Below are positions 9,266 to 18,268 of a stretch of DNA of 50,182 nucleotides, piece by piece (the first letter of the stretch is position 1; each line of letters starts with the position of its first letter). Location of the stretch: NCBI GenBank assembly GCA_947487905.1, contig CANLAV010000004.1, forward strand, positions 1-50,182, read 5' to 3'. The DNA is from Bacteroidota bacterium (GTDB lineage: Bacteria; Bacteroidota; Bacteroidia; B-17B0; Aurantibacillaceae). The notes under the pieces were generated by a model. That model ran no database searches. It worked only from the letters and a program-made list of their open reading frames with translations, and was not told the DNA's origin. A program made the translations under genes and the position numbers.

Positions 9266-9476
9266 GTTAATTCAGTAAATATCTATATAATTCAGATAAA
9301 TTATTGGCGGTTGAATTTGATTAACAAAAGGCATTTTAAACAAAAAACCATCCTCGTATAAAATGAATTGGGTGTATTGGCTATTCTAACAGCGGAAAGC
9401 CTAACAAGAGGTTATTGCAGATGAGCTTAACGTGTTGAGTCCAATTATAAGTAACAACTACTGTTTTATAGTAAAC

Positions 9477-9508
9477 AAAAAAATCCTGCCGAATTTACGA
9501 CAGGATTT
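9477..9508 (-). terminator. Terminator of the methyltransferase gene
   Basis: On the minus strand an 8-bp stem (AAATCCTG with CAGGATTT, plus inner CG pairs) is followed by a T-run, 27 bases after the stop codon at 9535. It ends the minus-strand mnmG-SRPBCC-methyltransferase transcript. Confidence 0.8.
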
Positions 9509-9520
9509 CCTCCATCAATA

Positions 9521-9536
9521 TGTTTGGCGTGAAACT
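9521..9536. promoter_or_regulatory. Degenerate parS-like site
   Basis: TGTTTGGCGTGAAACT differs from TGTTTCACGTGAAACA at three of 16 positions, including the central CA. It overlaps the stop codon of the methyltransferase gene, and its left flank ATA matches sites 1 and 3. It may be a weak or decayed ParB site, or chance. Confidence 0.35.
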
Positions 9537-10419
9537 AATTATGTTTAAATATATAAATAGTGCTAGAGTAGGAGTTAGTGTCTCTTGCTTTAAAGTTAGA
9601 TGTTAATCCAACCAGAAAAGCCTTTACTAAATTAACTGAGCCTGTCTTATATTTCTCGCTCAGCATACTTACATAAAAACTATCAAACTTCATGGGCTTA
9701 GATTCCTGAAACTTAAAGCCAGCCTTTTCAACCAGCGAGGTCATACTGTTTATATCAAAATGGTGCAAGTGACGGGGAACGTCATAAGCAGCCCAAAACT
9801 CTTTATAGTATTGTGCATCATAAGAAACATGATTTGGAACAGCAATAATTAAAACGCCGTCATCATTTAACTTTGATTTAAAAAAAGACAGGCTTGCTTC
9901 CATATCTGTAACATGCTCTAAAACATGCCATAACGTAATGGCATTAAACTTTTTGTCTGCAATACGATCTGACACCTTATCTTTATCAGAAAACACTTCC
10001 AACCCTTTTTCGATAGACATTTTTCTGGCGTTATCGTCGGGCTCCATGCCATAAGTTTCCCAACCGTCATTTTTACAAACGCTTAGAAACATTCCCGTGC
10101 CACAACCATAATCCAACATTGTTCCACGTGAAACATATGAAGAAATTAACTTTAGTTTTTGTTTGAGCGTATAATTCCTAACAGCATGGTAGAGTTTATT
10201 TACAACACCTTTAGTGGTATTAGAATGCGAAACATACTCTTCGGCCTTATAATAATCTCCAATAACAGAATTTTCGGGGCGAGGGTTCGTGAATTTGAAG
10301 CCGCAAGACTTACACGACACGATGTTAAAACTTTCCTGACTAACCGTGTAATCCTTACAAACTAAAAAAGGTTCGAACTGAGAAGAACCACAAACAATAC
10401 ATTTTTCTAAATTTAGCAT
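9535..10419 (-). CDS. Class I SAM-dependent methyltransferase with N-terminal zinc ribbon
   Basis: The 294-residue protein begins with a zinc-ribbon pattern, Cys7-x2-Cys10 and Cys36-x2-Cys39, followed by NPRP. A Rossmann methyltransferase domain follows, with SAM-binding motif I at about residues 101-110 (MLDYGCGTG), an acidic residue after strand 2 (YGMEPD) and WHVLEHV as motif IV. This two-part build is common in methyltransferases of sugars and surface polysaccharides, but the acceptor cannot be named. It starts two bases after the SRPBCC stop codon, so it is co-transcribed with it and with mnmG. A parS site lies inside the codons for residues 95-100, the linker just before motif I. Confidence 0.85.
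   Translation of the reverse strand: MLNLEKCIVCGSSQFEPFLVCKDYTVSQESFNIVSCKSCGFKFTNPRPENSVIGDYYKAEEYVSHSNTTKGVVNKLYHAVRNYTLKQKLKLISSYVSRGTMLDYGCGTGMFLSVCKNDGWETYGMEPDDNARKMSIEKGLEVFSDKDKVSDRIADKKFNAITLWHVLEHVTDMEASLSFFKSKLNDDGVLIIAVPNHVSYDAQYYKEFWAAYDVPRHLHHFDINSMTSLVEKAGFKFQESKPMKFDSFYVSMLSEKYKTGSVNLVKAFLVGLTSNFKARDTNSYSSTIYIFKHN
10120..10135. promoter_or_regulatory. parS centromere site 3, inside a coding region
   Basis: TGTTCCACGTGAAACA is a full 16-of-16 match to the parS consensus. It sits within the methyltransferase gene, where it encodes residues Tyr-Val-Ser-Arg-Gly-Thr before the SAM-binding motif. Confidence 0.92.
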
Positions 10420-10421
10420 AA

Positions 10422-10835
10422 CTAGTATAATTCAGTATAAGATTTAAAATTATTTAAAATAGATTGCCAACCTTGTTGTTGTAAATCCAAAGAGTTTTTA
10501 TTTTCTGGCTCAAATAACTCTGTAAATGCAACACCATTATTGTGTATATCAAATTTAACAGAAACCTTTCTGCCATCTGCCAAAGAATAATCTATTTGTT
10601 TGTTAAGATCAACAAAAGAATAAATACCTTCTAAATCAAAACCAAACGATTTATCTTTAGCTTCCATACGAAAACTAAACTTACCACCAACCTTTAAATC
10701 ATTAATTGCACTAGGACAATGCCAATCTTCTGATGCAAAATACCAATTTACAATATGTGTTGGGTTTGTAAAATAATCCCATACTTTATCAATTGGACAA
10801 TTAACTATAACATTACAATTTAAATAATTACTCAT
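10422..10835 (-). CDS. SRPBCC / AHSA1-like domain protein
   Basis: The 137-residue product fits the START-like (SRPBCC, AHSA1) fold. It has an N-terminal strand with a helix VDKVW-like pattern (PIDKVWDYFTNP), then HIVNWYFASEDW, GGKFSFRM and a C-terminal helix GWQSILNNF. Members bind hydrophobic ligands or act as partners of other proteins, and nothing here shows the ligand. The ATG at 10835 is preferred. An in-frame GTG at 10865 would add ten residues but would start inside parS site 4. The gene follows mnmG by about 36 bases and nearly touches the methyltransferase gene. Confidence 0.8.
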   Translation of the reverse strand: MSNYLNCNVIVNCPIDKVWDYFTNPTHIVNWYFASEDWHCPSAINDLKVGGKFSFRMEAKDKSFGFDLEGIYSFVDLNKQIDYSLADGRKVSVKFDIHNNGVAFTELFEPENKNSLDLQQQGWQSILNNFKSYTELY

Positions 10836-10857
10836 ACTATGTACAAATTTTATTGAC

Positions 10858-10873
10858 TGTTCCACGTGGAACT
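10858..10873. promoter_or_regulatory. parS centromere site 4, at the mnmG stop codon
   Basis: TGTTCCACGTGGAACT contains a perfect 14-base palindrome, GTTCCACGTGGAAC, and matches the parS consensus except at one arm base and the last base. Its edge overlaps the TAG stop codon of mnmG at 10872-10874. Confidence 0.88.
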
Positions 10874-12776
10874 ATCTACCTAAGTGAACTAATAAAACAG
10901 AAATATCGGCTGGATTAATTCCTGAAATGCGACTCGCTTGTCCAATTGTTTCAGGACGAAGCTTTGTTAACTTATCGCGTGCCTCAAGAGACAAACTATT
11001 AACCGCTTTATAATCAAAATCTGCTTTTATTTTATAGTTATCTAGTTTGGCAACTTTTTCAGCGCCTTCTTTTTCGCGCTCAATATAGCCTTCGTACTTC
11101 ATCAAGATCTCTGCTTGCAAAATAGTTTCTTCATCAAAATTAGCAATGGTGTTCTTTAGATCCTTACAATGTTTGGCCAAGTCGGCAATATTAACATTAG
11201 GACGAGACAATACATTAAAATAACGCACCTTTTGAGTTATGGCCGCGGAATTAATTCCTTCTAAATAAGGATTTGCTTCTTCGGGCTCAGCACTGGTATT
11301 TTTAAAGTACTTTATTAAAGATTCATAATTCTTAATCTTTTCAGTTACAGCATCAAAACGTTCTTTACTAGCTAAACCAATAGAGTGGGATAGAGGCGTT
11401 AAACGAACGTCGGCATTATCTTGTCTTAATAGTAAACGATACTCTGAACGCGACGTAAACATACGATATGGTTCATCAGTACCTTTAGTAACTAAATCAT
11501 CTATTAAGACTCCGATATACGCTTCATGTCTTTTTAATACAAAAGGATCTTTTTCATTTATTTTTAGATGCGCGTTTATTCCAGCCATTTGTCCTTGACA
11601 AGCCGCTTCTTCATAGCCTGTAGTTCCATTAATTTGACCCGCGAAATAAAGGTTGTCAACTAACTTTGTTTCTAAAGTCAATTTTAATTGTGTAGGTGGA
11701 AAATAATCGTACTCAATGGCATAACCTGGGCGAAACATTTTCGCATTTTCGAAACCAGGAATTAATCTCATGGCTTTCTGTTGAACATCAACTGGCAAGG
11801 ATGTTGAAAAACCATTTACATAAATTTCAACGGTATCCCAACCTTCTGGCTCAACAAACAACTGATGTCTATCTCTTTCTGAAAACCGAGTAATTTTATC
11901 TTCTATGCTTGGGCAATATCTTGGTCCTAAGCCTTGAATTCTACCTGAATACATGGGCGACTTTTCAAAACCGGTTCTTAAAATATCGTGAACTGCTTGA
12001 TTTGTATACGTAATGTGACAAGGCAATTGTTTTTTGAGAACCGTTTTTTGAGAATGATTATTTGAGAAAAAAGGAGATGTATTATCTAAATACGAAAACT
12101 TATCAGTTCCAAAATCTCCTTCCTGTTCTTCCATTTTTGAATAATCAAGGCTTCTGCCATCTACACGAGGGGGGGTTCCCGTTTTCATTCTACCGTTTTC
12201 AAATCCAAGTTTAACCAATTGCTCCGTAATTCCGTAACTTGCTGATTCTCCGCTTCTTCCGCCTCCAATTTGCTTTTCGCCTAAGTGAATTAAGCCATTT
12301 AAAAACGTTCCATTCGTTAATACAACAGCTTTAGCTTTAAACTCTAAACCCATTCCTGTTACAACACCTTCAATACGTTTGCCATCTTGTGAAATGATTA
12401 ACTCACGGCACATATCTTGCCAAAAATCAACATTAGGTGTTTGTTCTAACATCTCTCGCCAGGTTGAAGCAAACAACATTCTATCATTTTGTGTACGAGG
12501 ACTCCACATAGCAGGTCCTTTAGAACGATTGAGCATTCTAAACTGGATGGCTGATTTATCAGAAACAATCCCACTGTAACCACCAAGGGCGTCAATTTCA
12601 CGAACGATTTGTCCTTTTGCAATGCCTCCCATAGCTGGATTACAACTCATTTGGGCAATCGTTTGCATATTCATGGTTAAAAGTAAAACCTTAGAACCCA
12701 TGTTTGCAGCGGCAGCGGCAGCTTCACAACCTGCATGACCAGCACCAACAATTATGACATCGTATTGTGTTTTCAT
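10872..12776 (-). CDS. mnmG: tRNA uridine-34 carboxymethylaminomethyl-modifying enzyme MnmG (GidA)
   Basis: The 634-residue protein is a full-length MnmG. The FAD-binding motif [11 protein letters not shown] lies at residues 10-20. [22 protein letters not shown] and the conserved active-site cysteine in CPSIEDK are all present, as is the C-terminal helical domain that contacts tRNA. With MnmE, absent from this window, it installs the cmnm5 group on U34 of certain tRNAs, using FAD and methylene-tetrahydrofolate. It is cytoplasmic. In many bacteria mnmG lies near oriC and the parAB genes; here it is flanked by parS sites. It heads an operon with the SRPBCC and methyltransferase genes. Confidence 0.97.
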   Translation of the reverse strand: MKTQYDVIIVGAGHAGCEAAAAAANMGSKVLLLTMNMQTIAQMSCNPAMGGIAKGQIVREIDALGGYSGIVSDKSAIQFRMLNRSKGPAMWSPRTQNDRMLFASTWREMLEQTPNVDFWQDMCRELIISQDGKRIEGVVTGMGLEFKAKAVVLTNGTFLNGLIHLGEKQIGGGRSGESASYGITEQLVKLGFENGRMKTGTPPRVDGRSLDYSKMEEQEGDFGTDKFSYLDNTSPFFSNNHSQKTVLKKQLPCHITYTNQAVHDILRTGFEKSPMYSGRIQGLGPRYCPSIEDKITRFSERDRHQLFVEPEGWDTVEIYVNGFSTSLPVDVQQKAMRLIPGFENAKMFRPGYAIEYDYFPPTQLKLTLETKLVDNLYFAGQINGTTGYEEAACQGQMAGINAHLKINEKDPFVLKRHEAYIGVLIDDLVTKGTDEPYRMFTSRSEYRLLLRQDNADVRLTPLSHSIGLASKERFDAVTEKIKNYESLIKYFKNTSAEPEEANPYLEGINSAAITQKVRYFNVLSRPNVNIADLAKHCKDLKNTIANFDEETILQAEILMKYEGYIEREKEGAEKVAKLDNYKIKADFDYKAVNSLSLEARDKLTKLRPETIGQASRISGINPADISVLLVHLGR

Positions 12777-12783
12777 TAGACTG

Positions 12784-12791
12784 CAAATTTA
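12784..12791 (-). promoter_or_regulatory. Possible -7 element of mnmG
   Basis: The minus strand reads TAAATTTG, a fit to TAnnTTTG, only 8 bases before the mnmG ATG. If used, the leader would be almost absent. No clear -33 element is seen. Confidence 0.3.
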
Positions 12792-12949
12792 GAATTAAAA
12801 ACTAAGGAATAGAAATTTGTTTCGTATTTGAAAAACTAATGCTTAAGGATTATCTAAACCATCAAACATTATAAATATTAATGAAATTATATTTCATTAA
12901 TATATAACACTTACTAAGAAAATTCTATTTTATAAAAACAGAAGCTTTC

Positions 12950-13711
12950 TTAAATAAGATTAATTCTTTTCAATAATTCTTCACGATAAGAACCACCGAT
13001 TGGAATAACTTTTTTTATTTCTTCCAAAACAACGGTATGATTTTCGATGGTTTGAATTTTATCAATGCGCACAATAAAGGAACGGTGAACACGAATAAAA
13101 TCTCCATTATCTAATTTCTTTTCAATATCCTTCATCGTTGAATGGATTGTATAACGGGCATAACGAGCGTTAAGCACAACATAATCTTTAAGCGCTTCAA
13201 CAAAGAAAATTTCACTGGTGTTTAATTTAACCAAACGACTATTTGATTTTACAAATAAAATATCTCTAGATGAGTCTTCTTTATTATCTACAAGCGAATA
13301 TAAAAAATCACGTTCTTTTACTACTTCAGAATCTTTTCTATGCTTGTAAACAGCCATTTCAATATTAGACTGTAAATCAACTTCCTTAAATGGTTTTAAA
13401 ATATATCCATAAGGCTCGGTAATTTTTGCCTTTAACAAGGTGCTTTCGTCAGCATAAGCAGTTAAAAAAATACTTGGTATATTGTATTCTTTTTTTATTT
13501 TTTCAGCCACATCAATTCCCGTTAATGGTCCTTTAATCATGATATCCATTAAAACAATGTCTGGCTCTAATTCAACAATTTGTTTAATTGCATCAGCACC
13601 ATTATTACTAATTCCAAGAACATTATAGCCTAATTTTCTTAAACTATTTTGTATGTCTTTTGCAACAATGCTTTCGTCTTCTACAATATAAACGCTCGTC
13701 GTGTTTTCCAT
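12950..13711 (-). CDS. LytTR-family response regulator
   Basis: The 253-residue protein has a receiver domain (about 5-125) with acidic residues Glu11/Asp12, phospho-acceptor Asp56 in VLMDIMIKG, Thr84 and Lys106 in LKPF. A LytTR DNA-binding domain follows (about 150-250), with FVEALKDYVVL and FIRVHRSFIV. Such regulators bind direct repeats upstream of target genes when phosphorylated. It lies three bases after the histidine kinase gene on the same strand, so the two are a cognate pair. The variant receiver motif MIKGPLTGID is typical of the class paired with HisKA_2 kinases. Confidence 0.93.
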   Translation of the reverse strand: MENTTSVYIVEDESIVAKDIQNSLRKLGYNVLGISNNGADAIKQIVELEPDIVLMDIMIKGPLTGIDVAEKIKKEYNIPSIFLTAYADESTLLKAKITEPYGYILKPFKEVDLQSNIEMAVYKHRKDSEVVKERDFLYSLVDNKEDSSRDILFVKSNSRLVKLNTSEIFFVEALKDYVVLNARYARYTIHSTMKDIEKKLDNGDFIRVHRSFIVRIDKIQTIENHTVVLEEIKKVIPIGGSYREELLKRINLI

Positions 13712-13714
13712 TTT

Positions 13715-15559
13715 TTAAATTTTAAATTTTATAATAAACTTAGTTCCATTAATTCTATCTAATTCTAAAGTACCATCTATTTGTTCGATCAACGTGTCCA
13801 CCAATTGCAAGCCCAGTGTTTGAGTTTGTTTTAAATCAACGTGCGTAGGAATTCCTACACCATTATCTCCTACTTCAATTCGAACGATTTGTTTTTCAAT
13901 CGCTAAATTTACAAAGATTATTCCATCCATTCTATTAGTAAACGCATATTTTAATGAATTTGATATAATTTCGTTAATAATTAATCCACAAGGAATAGAT
14001 AAATCAAGATTTAAGAACAAATCGGATAGATTTAAAACCAGTTTAACTTTTTTTGAATTTACCGAATACGTATGAATTAAGTTTTTACTTAAGGTGCTCA
14101 AATACTCCTTAAAATTAACGGCTTCAAAGTTTTTAGTTTGATATAAGCTCTCGTGAATGTATGCCATAGACTTTATTCTATTTTGGCATTCTTTCAGCAG
14201 AGATAGAGCGTAATCGTCGGTAACATAAGAAGATTGTAAATTTAAGATGCTCGAAATAACTTGCATATTATTCTTTACACGATGATGAACCTCTTTTAGT
14301 AATATTTCTTTTTCTTTTAAAGACTGGGAAATTTTTTCCTCGTTTTTCTTGTTTTTAGTAATGTCAAAAGCTATTCCCGAAACTTCAACGATATTGTTCT
14401 CCAAATCTTTAATTGGGCTTAAAATGATTTGTCTAATAATCGACTTTCCTTTGAGCGTGTTTTTATCTAAAAAAAACTCCACCTTTTGTCCTTTAAAAGC
14501 ATCTTGATAACTATCATTCCAAAAAGGATCTACCGCATTTATATCGTTTTCAGAATGACTAATTACTGTTGGTGTATAATTATATAGCTCACTAACGGCA
14601 TTTGAATAATTCTGGTTGTATGAGGTTAAATTTTTTGTTTTTGAAACCGTCCACATTAATTGATCTCCGCTTTCAAATATGGCATTTAACTGAGCTGATT
14701 GTTCTAATGCCTTTAGCTCGTTAACTTTTCTTTCTGTTATATCATGGGAAATAGCAACAACTTCAACCACTTGCTGATTTCCGTCAAATGTTGGATTTAA
14801 AAAAACTTCGCGGTATAGCGTTACATTAGATTTTAGGTTTTGACGCGTTTCAAATACAATGTTTTTACCCTTAAAAGCCGATTCAAATTTATCAATCCAA
14901 AACTGATATTCTTCCTCTTTTAAAATAGATTGGTAAAGCAATTTATAATCGTTTCCCTTTTCTATTTTAGTAGCGTAAAATTCATTCAGAACGTTTTGAT
15001 AGTTCTCATTAAAAGACGACAATTTATAATTACAATCAACAGTCCAAATTAAATGAGTTGATGTATTAAAAATAGTATTCAGTTTTGCTTGTACTGCATT
15101 TCTTTCTCTAATTACTTTTACTAATATATCATTATTTTTTTCTGCTAATCTTGCGCGTAATGATTCGTCCTCTAATTTTTTCTCTGCCGAAATATTAGTA
15201 ATAATTAATAACACACATGGTTTGTTATTAAAAACAATAGGCCGCATTCTTAAATTAACTTCAACATCGGTGTTATTTTTTGTTCTGATATTTACAAAAA
15301 CTAATTCTTCTGTATCTTTATTAGTTTCGCTATTAAGGCATTTCGTAATTAAAGGTTTGTGTTCGTTGATAAATAAATCAATATATGTTTTGTTTGATAA
15401 CATAGTGATTAAATCATCGTCTTCAAATAAATTGATTGCTGAATCATTTAAATAAACACACGCTTCACCATTATATATTAATGCTGCAACTGGTAAAATT
15501 TGAAGTGTAGATACGGTATTAGCATCCATTTCAAGCTGTATCGTTGTTTGATTATTCAT
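13715..15559 (-). CDS. Soluble PAS-domain sensor histidine kinase (HisKA_2 type)
   Basis: The 614-residue protein has no transmembrane segment and no signal peptide. It shows three PAS-like regions: about 15-130, 150-280 (ending in DITERK) and 290-400 (ending in DITKNKK). The HisKA_2 dimerisation domain has KEVHHRVKNN, with likely phospho-acceptor His426. A HATPase domain closes the protein (N-box NEIISNSLKYAF, G-box DNGVGIP). It would sense a cytoplasmic signal and phosphorylate the LytTR regulator encoded three bases downstream. The signal is unknown. The preceding gene ends 16 bases upstream, so all three are probably one operon. Confidence 0.92.
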   Translation of the reverse strand: MNNQTTIQLEMDANTVSTLQILPVAALIYNGEACVYLNDSAINLFEDDDLITMLSNKTYIDLFINEHKPLITKCLNSETNKDTEELVFVNIRTKNNTDVEVNLRMRPIVFNNKPCVLLIITNISAEKKLEDESLRARLAEKNNDILVKVIRERNAVQAKLNTIFNTSTHLIWTVDCNYKLSSFNENYQNVLNEFYATKIEKGNDYKLLYQSILKEEEYQFWIDKFESAFKGKNIVFETRQNLKSNVTLYREVFLNPTFDGNQQVVEVVAISHDITERKVNELKALEQSAQLNAIFESGDQLMWTVSKTKNLTSYNQNYSNAVSELYNYTPTVISHSENDINAVDPFWNDSYQDAFKGQKVEFFLDKNTLKGKSIIRQIILSPIKDLENNIVEVSGIAFDITKNKKNEEKISQSLKEKEILLKEVHHRVKNNMQVISSILNLQSSYVTDDYALSLLKECQNRIKSMAYIHESLYQTKNFEAVNFKEYLSTLSKNLIHTYSVNSKKVKLVLNLSDLFLNLDLSIPCGLIINEIISNSLKYAFTNRMDGIIFVNLAIEKQIVRIEVGDNGVGIPTHVDLKQTQTLGLQLVDTLIEQIDGTLELDRINGTKFIIKFKI

Positions 15560-15575
15560 TAGGATATAATAAATT

Positions 15576-17234
15576 TTACTTATCTAATTTTATCGTTTTT
15601 TGAGTGTTCTTTATCGCTGGATAGTCACGAAGGCTTTCTTCATAAGTAGGTTTTATTTTTACGCCTTGGAATTTTATTTCTATGTCGTTTTCATAAAAGA
15701 TAGTTAAATAATTATATCCAGCTTCGTCATAAAATTTCCAATCGTTTTGTTTCAAACCGCCACTATAAAAACCTTCCGTCATTTTTCTTCCGTTTTGATA
15801 ATAAAATATATGTTTACCATCTTCATCACCATTTACATAGCTTCCTTCAAACTTAATTTTTTCTTTTGGCATATAACATTGTTTCCATAAACTATCCGGC
15901 TTATCGTTCACATATTTTCCTACTTCTTTATATTCGGGCGTTTCATAAAACCAAAGACCTTCTTTTAAATCATCTATATACTCACCTTTAGTAATTATTT
16001 TACCATCTTCAGTATACTCAATCATTATGCCATTTCTTAAGTTATCTAAATATATTTCTTCTCTTAACAGAGAACCATCTTCATAAAACCATTTCCAATC
16101 ACCTTGCAATCTTCCTCTCTTATCAAATTTTCCTTTTTGTTCTAATTTAGAATTTGGATAAAAAAATTCCCATTCTCCTATCCTTTTATCATTAGCATAT
16201 AACCCCTTTGCTTTAAATTCACCACTTGTATGATATTCAATCCACACTCCAATTTTATTTCTTAAGCTATCAACTGGCCCATACTCTACTTTAAACCCTT
16301 CATTAAACATAATTGCAGAATCAGGCACCGCTCTATTTAAACAAATTATCTTTTTAATCATTACTGTACTTGTATCATCACGAGCCACTGGCAAAGAATC
16401 GCACATATATTTTTGTTTGTAATGATAGTGTATCCCAACAGGAATTTCATTTATGTAGCCTCCTTCATACTTCAAGGTTCCATCTTCATAATAATCTTTA
16501 TAAACATCTAACTTTGCAAGTTCAGGCGCATTATTAATTAACTTTCCATTATTAAATTTTTCAGTTATTAATAAATTACCTTTTTTATCAAACGTTTTAA
16601 CATAACCATCAACTAAATCATCTTTATAAACTTTTTCATCCTTTAATACGCCGTTCTCATAAAATGATTTAAAAACACCTTGTTTTTTACCTTGTGTATC
16701 TTTTCTATTAATTCGTTCTATGCTAGCTAAAATTCCAGCTTGATATTTAATAATGGAAATAATAATGGAATCCTCTGAAAATTCATACGAATAACCATCT
16801 GGTTTTCCTTTTACATAAGGCGTAATCTGTTTTGTTTTTCCTGAAGGATAATACCAAAATGAATTTCCTTGCTTTATATCATTTATAAAAAACTCTTTAC
16901 CTGAAATTCGTTGATTTGTATCATAATTTAAAGTGTAACCGGTTTTTTTTCCTTCTAAATAATGAACTGCTTTTGTAATTTTTCCGTTTTCAGAATAAAA
17001 TTTCCAAACACTGTCCAACACAAAGTTTTTACGATTACCTTCTATTTTTAATAATCCATTTTTATAATAGTTTTTCCAGTAACCATCGGCTTTTCCATTG
17101 CGCATTGTACCTTCAGATGATTTTAGTCCATTTTCATAATAAAAAATATTATACCCATTAGGATTAATATCTTGGCTATTAATAACCAAGTAGAAAAAAT
17201 TAAACAGAAAAAATATAATGAAACTTTTATGCAC
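15576..17234 (-). CDS. Exported MORN/YwqK-repeat protein
   Basis: The 552-residue protein starts with a hydrophobic signal segment ending near residue 20 (INSQ). The remainder is built from many repeats of about 22-24 residues with the pattern Y.NG....G.Y..G...G.W..Y, which are MORN_2/YwqK repeats. These form long beta-hairpin rods. In Bacteroidota they are common in exported proteins of unknown role and do not by themselves prove an antitoxin function. Two units carry a Cys pair region (about 278-300). The gene stands first in an apparent operon with the histidine kinase and response regulator, so it may feed or be controlled by that system. Confidence 0.8.
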   Translation of the reverse strand: MHKSFIIFFLFNFFYLVINSQDINPNGYNIFYYENGLKSSEGTMRNGKADGYWKNYYKNGLLKIEGNRKNFVLDSVWKFYSENGKITKAVHYLEGKKTGYTLNYDTNQRISGKEFFINDIKQGNSFWYYPSGKTKQITPYVKGKPDGYSYEFSEDSIIISIIKYQAGILASIERINRKDTQGKKQGVFKSFYENGVLKDEKVYKDDLVDGYVKTFDKKGNLLITEKFNNGKLINNAPELAKLDVYKDYYEDGTLKYEGGYINEIPVGIHYHYKQKYMCDSLPVARDDTSTVMIKKIICLNRAVPDSAIMFNEGFKVEYGPVDSLRNKIGVWIEYHTSGEFKAKGLYANDKRIGEWEFFYPNSKLEQKGKFDKRGRLQGDWKWFYEDGSLLREEIYLDNLRNGIMIEYTEDGKIITKGEYIDDLKEGLWFYETPEYKEVGKYVNDKPDSLWKQCYMPKEKIKFEGSYVNGDEDGKHIFYYQNGRKMTEGFYSGGLKQNDWKFYDEAGYNYLTIFYENDIEIKFQGVKIKPTYEESLRDYPAIKNTQKTIKLDK

Positions 17235-17290
17235 TAGTACTTTATTTAAGACTTAAATTTATCATTAATATTTCATAAAAATAAATTTAA

Positions 17291-18268
17291 TTACAGTCCA
17301 AATTCAGCTGATAATTTTAACATTTTCTCAATAGGCTTTCTAGATTTTATTAATAAATCATCACTCATTATTAATTCTGGTTGCTCGTATTTTAACGTAT
17401 TATAAATTTTTTCTAATGTATTTAATTTCATATACGGACAATCATTACAAGCACAATTATTATTTGGTGGAGCAGGAATAAATGTTTTTGTCGGACTACT
17501 TTTTTGCATTTGATGAATGATACCAGTTTCGGTTAAAACAATAAATTCTTGAGCGTCCGATTTTTTACTGTAATTTAAAAGTGCAGTTGTACTTCCAATA
17601 AAATGAGCATGTTCTAATATATCTGCCTCACATTCAGGATGAGCTAATACCAATGCACTACGATGCTGAGATTTAATTTTTATTAATTTTTCTAAACTAA
17701 ATAACTCATGAACCATACAACTACCGTTCCATAATACCATATTTCTACCCGTTACTTTATTAATGTATGCTCCTAAATTTTTATCTGGTGCAAAAATTAT
17801 TTTTTGATTTTTAGGAAATGATTCTACAATTTGAACTGCATTTGTAGACGTTACAATGACATCTGAGAGCGCTTTTATCTCAGCAGTACAATTTACATAG
17901 GTTAGTACAATATGATCAGCGTGAGCGGCTTTAAAATCCGAAAATTCATTAGTTGGACAAGAATCAGCTAAAGAACAGCCAGCATTTAAATCTGGAATTA
18001 ATACTTTTATTTTTGGATTTAATATTTTAGCCGTTTCGGCCATAAAATGAACTCCCGCAAATAAAATGATATCTGCTTTACTTTTTTCTGCTTGTTGAGC
18101 AAGCCCTAAACTATCCCCAATATAGTCTGCAATATCTTGTATATCAGCACTTTGATAGTAATGAGCAAGGATAATTGCATTCTTTGTTTTCTTAAGATGC
18201 GCAATTTCTTTGAACAAATCAAGAGCCGGATCAATTTTTTTTTCGAGGTAACCTTTTTCTAAATTCAT
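17291..18268 (-). CDS. nadA: Quinolinate synthase NadA
   Basis: This 325-residue enzyme condenses iminoaspartate with dihydroxyacetone phosphate to make quinolinate, the first ring compound of NAD synthesis. It needs a [4Fe-4S] cluster. The likely ligands are Cys98 (AGCSLAD), Cys184 (GSCMVHE) and a cysteine of the CACNDC group at 272-277, by analogy with known NadA structures. Other signatures are LAHYYQ near the start and AHPEC at about 209-212. nadB and nadC are not in the window; nadD is about 17 kb away on the other strand. It is a single gene here. Confidence 0.96.
   Translation of the reverse strand: MNLEKGYLEKKIDPALDLFKEIAHLKKTKNAIILAHYYQSADIQDIADYIGDSLGLAQQAEKSKADIILFAGVHFMAETAKILNPKIKVLIPDLNAGCSLADSCPTNEFSDFKAAHADHIVLTYVNCTAEIKALSDVIVTSTNAVQIVESFPKNQKIIFAPDKNLGAYINKVTGRNMVLWNGSCMVHELFSLEKLIKIKSQHRSALVLAHPECEADILEHAHFIGSTTALLNYSKKSDAQEFIVLTETGIIHQMQKSSPTKTFIPAPPNNNCACNDCPYMKLNTLEKIYNTLKYEQPELIMSDDLLIKSRKPIEKMLKLSAEFGL

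Larger units (their letters stand above)
8727..9476. other. Gene-free region holding two parS sites
   Basis: No open frame with recognisable protein content, tRNA or structured RNA was found in this stretch of 750 bases. It is AT-rich and lies between the divergent side of the PepSY-like gene and the terminator of the methyltransferase gene. Its only recognised content is two parS sites, at 9046 and 9250. No copy of the DnaA-box consensus TTATNCACA was found by eye on either strand. Confidence 0.6.

Noticed and set aside
8727-9534. Replication origin in the parS region
   Set aside because: No TTATNCACA-type DnaA box cluster, AT-rich unwinding repeat set or dnaA/dnaN gene is visible; proximity to oriC remains only a hypothesis.
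10422-10865. Start of the SRPBCC gene at GTG 10865
   Set aside because: This would begin inside a parS site and adds residues not expected in the fold; the ATG at 10835 gives a normal-length domain.
15576-17234. YwqK-repeat protein as the antitoxin of a toxin-antitoxin pair
   Set aside because: The label comes from database naming of the repeat; no toxin-like neighbour exists and the protein carries an export signal.
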